In this document: positions 61,684 to 64,000 of the stretch, piece after piece | How the letters are laid out: each line of letters opens with the position of its first letter | Numbering within the stretch: the stretch's first letter is position 1 | Origin: Cladocopium goreaui | Taxonomy: Eukaryota; Sar; Dinophyceae; Suessiales; Symbiodiniaceae | Assembly (NCBI GenBank): GCA_947184155.2 | Contig: CAMXCT020001756.1 | Span: 1-64,000 of the forward strand | Length of the DNA stretch: 64,000 nucleotides | Reading direction: 5' to 3' | Made by a program: the position numbers and the translations under genes | The notes under the pieces: model-generated | Told to the model about the DNA's origin: nothing | Databases searched by the model: none | What the model saw: the letters and a program-made list of their open reading frames with translations, nothing else

Positions 61684-64000
61684 CCCCTTTTATGTTGAGG
61701 TGATGCCTGAGTAGTTCCCAGTTTATACTGGTCTGCTCTGCATGCTGCCTCTCACACCACGAAAGGTCTAATCGGCTGGGCCCGTCTGCTGGATTGCTCA
61801 TGCTTGGGCATCGCCCGAACCACGTCTTGTGCTGCAAAGCAGCTTCAAGTTCAACAAAGCTTCCAATCATGTATGAAGCGTAGATCGTTTCTCCGTGTCC
61901 TTTGATGTATGCCATTCGAGCTGACTCGTTGTCGATGTAGTATACTATGAGGGCACCAGAATATCTGGAACCCCAAAGAAGGCAGGCTACCAGAACTGGC
62001 AGCACTTCAAGCTCATGTATGGGATTTTCTGAATCCCTGAAAAGCTCGTTCATGACATCCTCAGGCACCATGGAGCTAAAGAAAGCCTGACACTTTCCAA
62101 GTGGGTCAAGTATGACACCGCCTATAGAACCCTGTCGAAGCTCCGGATTGCAAGCACCATCTGTAAACACCAACCAGGTATCAGTCAAAGCGACGCTGAT
62201 GCGCACTGGAGGAGCTGAGAGTACACGATCCCTCAAAGCCAGTAAGCTGTATCGCATGGAGTTGTCGATATCTTTGGGGCTGGTTTTTCCCGTGCAGGAT
62301 CTTCCCAAATTCTTCACCGCTGCATTGGCTACACGGCCGAAGGTATATCCTTCGAAAAAGACCATTCTTCCCCGGAGGCGCTCTGCCTCCTTTGAATCCA
62401 TTTTCCCTGTGGAAAGGATCTCATCTATCCTTTCCTTCAACTCGCTTTTTCGTTCGTCTGTATGCCCTATGAGCACCTCTTTCCTTTTGCAACTCGTAAG
62501 GTCAACCTGGAGTCCAAGCATTCGGAAAACCGCATCAAAAGGCATGAACTTCTTTCCGTCGGTGGCAAACTTTAGGCCCAACAACTGAAACAGCGATTCA
62601 ACGCACCATGAAGTGTTGGCCAAGAGCTCCCTTCGGCTCAAGACACTGTAATCGTCGTAAAATGACGTCCAACAAATCTGCAGGGCAACCAACCCAACGT
62701 ACCAAACCGACATGCTGACTCGCAGGAAACTTGCAACACTGCCCACAGCTCCAAAGGGCAAGGCATTGAAGCCAATCCAACGAGGTTCCTCCATCGAGGG
62801 GTCTCTAACGGCCATGCGCAAGGAAGCACGGTCTGAGCTATGCACAGGGAACTGCTTGTAGGCCGACTTCAGGTCATAGCAACGCCCTAAAATTTCAGGA
62901 AACTCAAGGAAGGGAAACTTCTTGAAGGCAGCTGCCATCATGGACGCCAGAACATCTATAGACTGCAGCCTGAATTTTTCGTGAAGACCAACTGTCCAAT
63001 TCAAGCCACAACACGAGCAGTCATCGATCACTCTGGTTTTGTTGGATTGGCGGATACCAAAGCGGCGTCCAATGAAAAGGCAGGCATTCGAGTTTGCAGT
63101 CTCGTCAAACCAGATCCATCCTTTCTTCACTTCCTCAATCGTCTCTTCCCAAGTCTCGGCCTCAAGCTGAGGTTCCTGTCTCACATCCATGCTGCGGAGT
63201 GTTGTAGCATTGAGTGCCTTTGAGAGTTGCTTTAGGGTACTCAAAGACATGGAAGGCCTCTTCGCCCTTGCTCTAAAAACGTTTGACTTTCCCATCCAAC
63301 CACTGAGTTTGAAGCCTGCAGCCATTTCATCTATCAAAGTGGTGTCGGGGTAACCATAGTCTGCAAGAATTTCCTTCCACAAAAGGAGACGCTTTCCCCC
63401 AACCAGGTTCCTCACATGCTCTGGCATGCTGAGTCTCAGTTCTTCCTCCTGCGCATGGAGTTCCTTTGCCCTACGCAGGTACTTGTGGAAAAATTCAATC
63501 CTTCTTTTTGCCAAGGCTGCTGGTTCTTCCAAAAAGTTAGCATTCAACATGGCTTCCATCTGCGCGTCCATGTATTGGTCAAGGCTTCTGGGATGCCCTG
63601 CTTTCAAAGCCCTCTGTATGAAAACGTCAGGTTCACTTGGGACCCCAATGTGCACCTTTTCTATCATTTCTGACTGCCCCAAGTCCAGAAGAAAAACATT
63701 TGGATCCCCTGAGTGAGCAGCCTGTGATTCTACCCTTGTAACAATGCGGCGCGAAACGATTTTTGCTCCCTTGGGTTGCTGTGCCACGAATTTTTCTGTC
63801 AATGCAGGCTGTTGTGGGTCTGCATAGACTGTGATGTAGTGCCGAAACTCGGCCACAAGAGGTTTGACCTTGTGGCCACGTGGCAGAGCACCCAAAACAA
63901 CTCTGGAAAGAGAGTCTGAATTTGGCCCTTCAGCTTGTTTGGCTACGGTTTGGGGTGAATGGGCACCCATGTGCAAGGCAACGCTGCGAACGCAGTTGAT
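61631..64000 (-). CDS. YR-5 pol: reverse transcriptase and RNase H (5' part beyond window)
   Basis: The frame is open from the right edge to a stop at 61631. Numbered from the ATG at 63976, which is internal, the conserved linker reads ALPRGHKVKPLVAEFRHYITV (split at 30-50) and PSEPDVF..RALKAGHPR (113-130). RT follows with RRFGIRQ, RVIDDCS (316-321), catalytic D368 in YDLKSAYKQF, NALPFGA and SFYDDY (D441, D442). RNase H shows D606 (TDGAC), E657 (HELEVLP), D682 (YIDNESA) and D731 (NPADGPSR). The methyltransferase domain should precede it outside. No lesion is visible, so YR-5 may be recent despite its swollen A2. Confidence 0.88.
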   Translation of the reverse strand: MNCVRSVALHMGAHSPQTVAKQAEGPNSDSLSRVVLGALPRGHKVKPLVAEFRHYITVYADPQQPALTEKFVAQQPKGAKIVSRRIVTRVESQAAHSGDPNVFLLDLGQSEMIEKVHIGVPSEPDVFIQRALKAGHPRSLDQYMDAQMEAMLNANFLEEPAALAKRRIEFFHKYLRRAKELHAQEEELRLSMPEHVRNLVGGKRLLLWKEILADYGYPDTTLIDEMAAGFKLSGWMGKSNVFRARAKRPSMSLSTLKQLSKALNATTLRSMDVRQEPQLEAETWEETIEEVKKGWIWFDETANSNACLFIGRRFGIRQSNKTRVIDDCSCCGLNWTVGLHEKFRLQSIDVLASMMAAAFKKFPFLEFPEILGRCYDLKSAYKQFPVHSSDRASLRMAVRDPSMEEPRWIGFNALPFGAVGSVASFLRVSMSVWYVGLVALQICWTSFYDDYSVLSRRELLANTSWCVESLFQLLGLKFATDGKKFMPFDAVFRMLGLQVDLTSCKRKEVLIGHTDERKSELKERIDEILSTGKMDSKEAERLRGRMVFFEGYTFGRVANAAVKNLGRSCTGKTSPKDIDNSMRYSLLALRDRVLSAPPVRISVALTDTWLVFTDGACNPELRQGSIGGVILDPLGKCQAFFSSMVPEDVMNELFRDSENPIHELEVLPVLVACLLWGSRYSGALIVYYIDNESARMAYIKGHGETIYASYMIGSFVELEAALQHKTWFGRCPSMSNPADGPSRLDLSWCERQHAEQTSINWELLRHHLNIKGERPEGDDLAPFAVEKNV

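Larger units (their letters stand above)
32816..64000 (-). mobile_element. YR-5: YR retrotransposon with a 28-kb satellite in its A2 region, cut by right edge
   Basis: B2 (32816-33084) and B1 (61413-61683) are about 98% identical 270-bp direct repeats and pol enters B1 from the right, exactly as in YR-2, YR-3 and YR-4. The expected A2 between them is 0.3-0.6 kb in the other elements but 28.3 kb here, because a tandem array fills it. The left end TTATTTCC interrupts the A1 repeat of YR-2. Methyltransferase, Gag, recombinase and A1 must lie beyond 64000. The pol part in the window is open. Confidence 0.85.

Overview
The window is nuclear DNA of a dinoflagellate. The best evidence is an exact match to the 22-nt dinoflagellate spliced leader (DinoSL, form TCCGTAGCC...GGCTCAAG) on the minus strand at 18431-18452. 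A short secreted-protein gene in tandem copies fits that picture. I see no ordinary single-copy host gene and no tRNA, rRNA or CRISPR locus. Genus cannot be read from the sequence.

Almost everything is mobile DNA. Five tyrosine-recombinase (YR) retrotransposons, all transcribed on the minus strand, are nested in one another. YR-1 (1-6183, cut by the left edge) lies in a copy of the small tandem host gene (6183-7700). YR-2 (7701-32815, continuing beyond the window) lies upstream of the next gene copy. YR-3 (10128-27332) is inserted in the pol ORF of YR-2. YR-4 (10212-18942, 8.7 kb, all ORFs open) is inserted in the terminal repeat of YR-3. YR-5 (32816 to beyond 64000) is inserted in the 5' repeat of YR-2. 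YR-4 and YR-3 show complete split direct repeats (A1 - ORFs - B1 A2 B2) like PAT/Ngaro elements. The gene order is YR, then Gag, then a fused cytosine-methyltransferase-like/RT/RNase H protein, which is permuted relative to textbook DIRS-order elements (gag-RT-RH-YR).

Three features recur. (1) In all four elements where it can be seen, Gag and Pol are in one frame separated by a single UGA, with no AUG near the pol start, which suggests UGA readthrough. (2) The 5' repeat carries a DinoSL or DinoSL-like sequence just upstream of the first ORF. In YR-4 the A1 copy is a perfect SL while the A2 copy is a decayed version in an otherwise nearly identical repeat. This fits an SL gained by trans-splicing and copied back into the genome, with A2 supplying the missing upstream sequence. 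(3) Empty target sites can be read from the sequence and show no target duplication.

From 33193 to 61311 the A2 region of YR-5 holds a 28-kb array of five tandem 5.3-5.7-kb units. Each unit contains a 14-bp minisatellite (core GGTTCCCAAGTAAA), a degenerate CAAGGTTCCC block with a 255-bp island resembling a decayed RRM exon, and a 2.4-kb foldback element. Units are joined by 54-bp linkers absent at both outer ends. The long minus-strand ORFs there are by-products of the 14-bp period. YR-5 pol resumes at 61631 and runs off the right edge.
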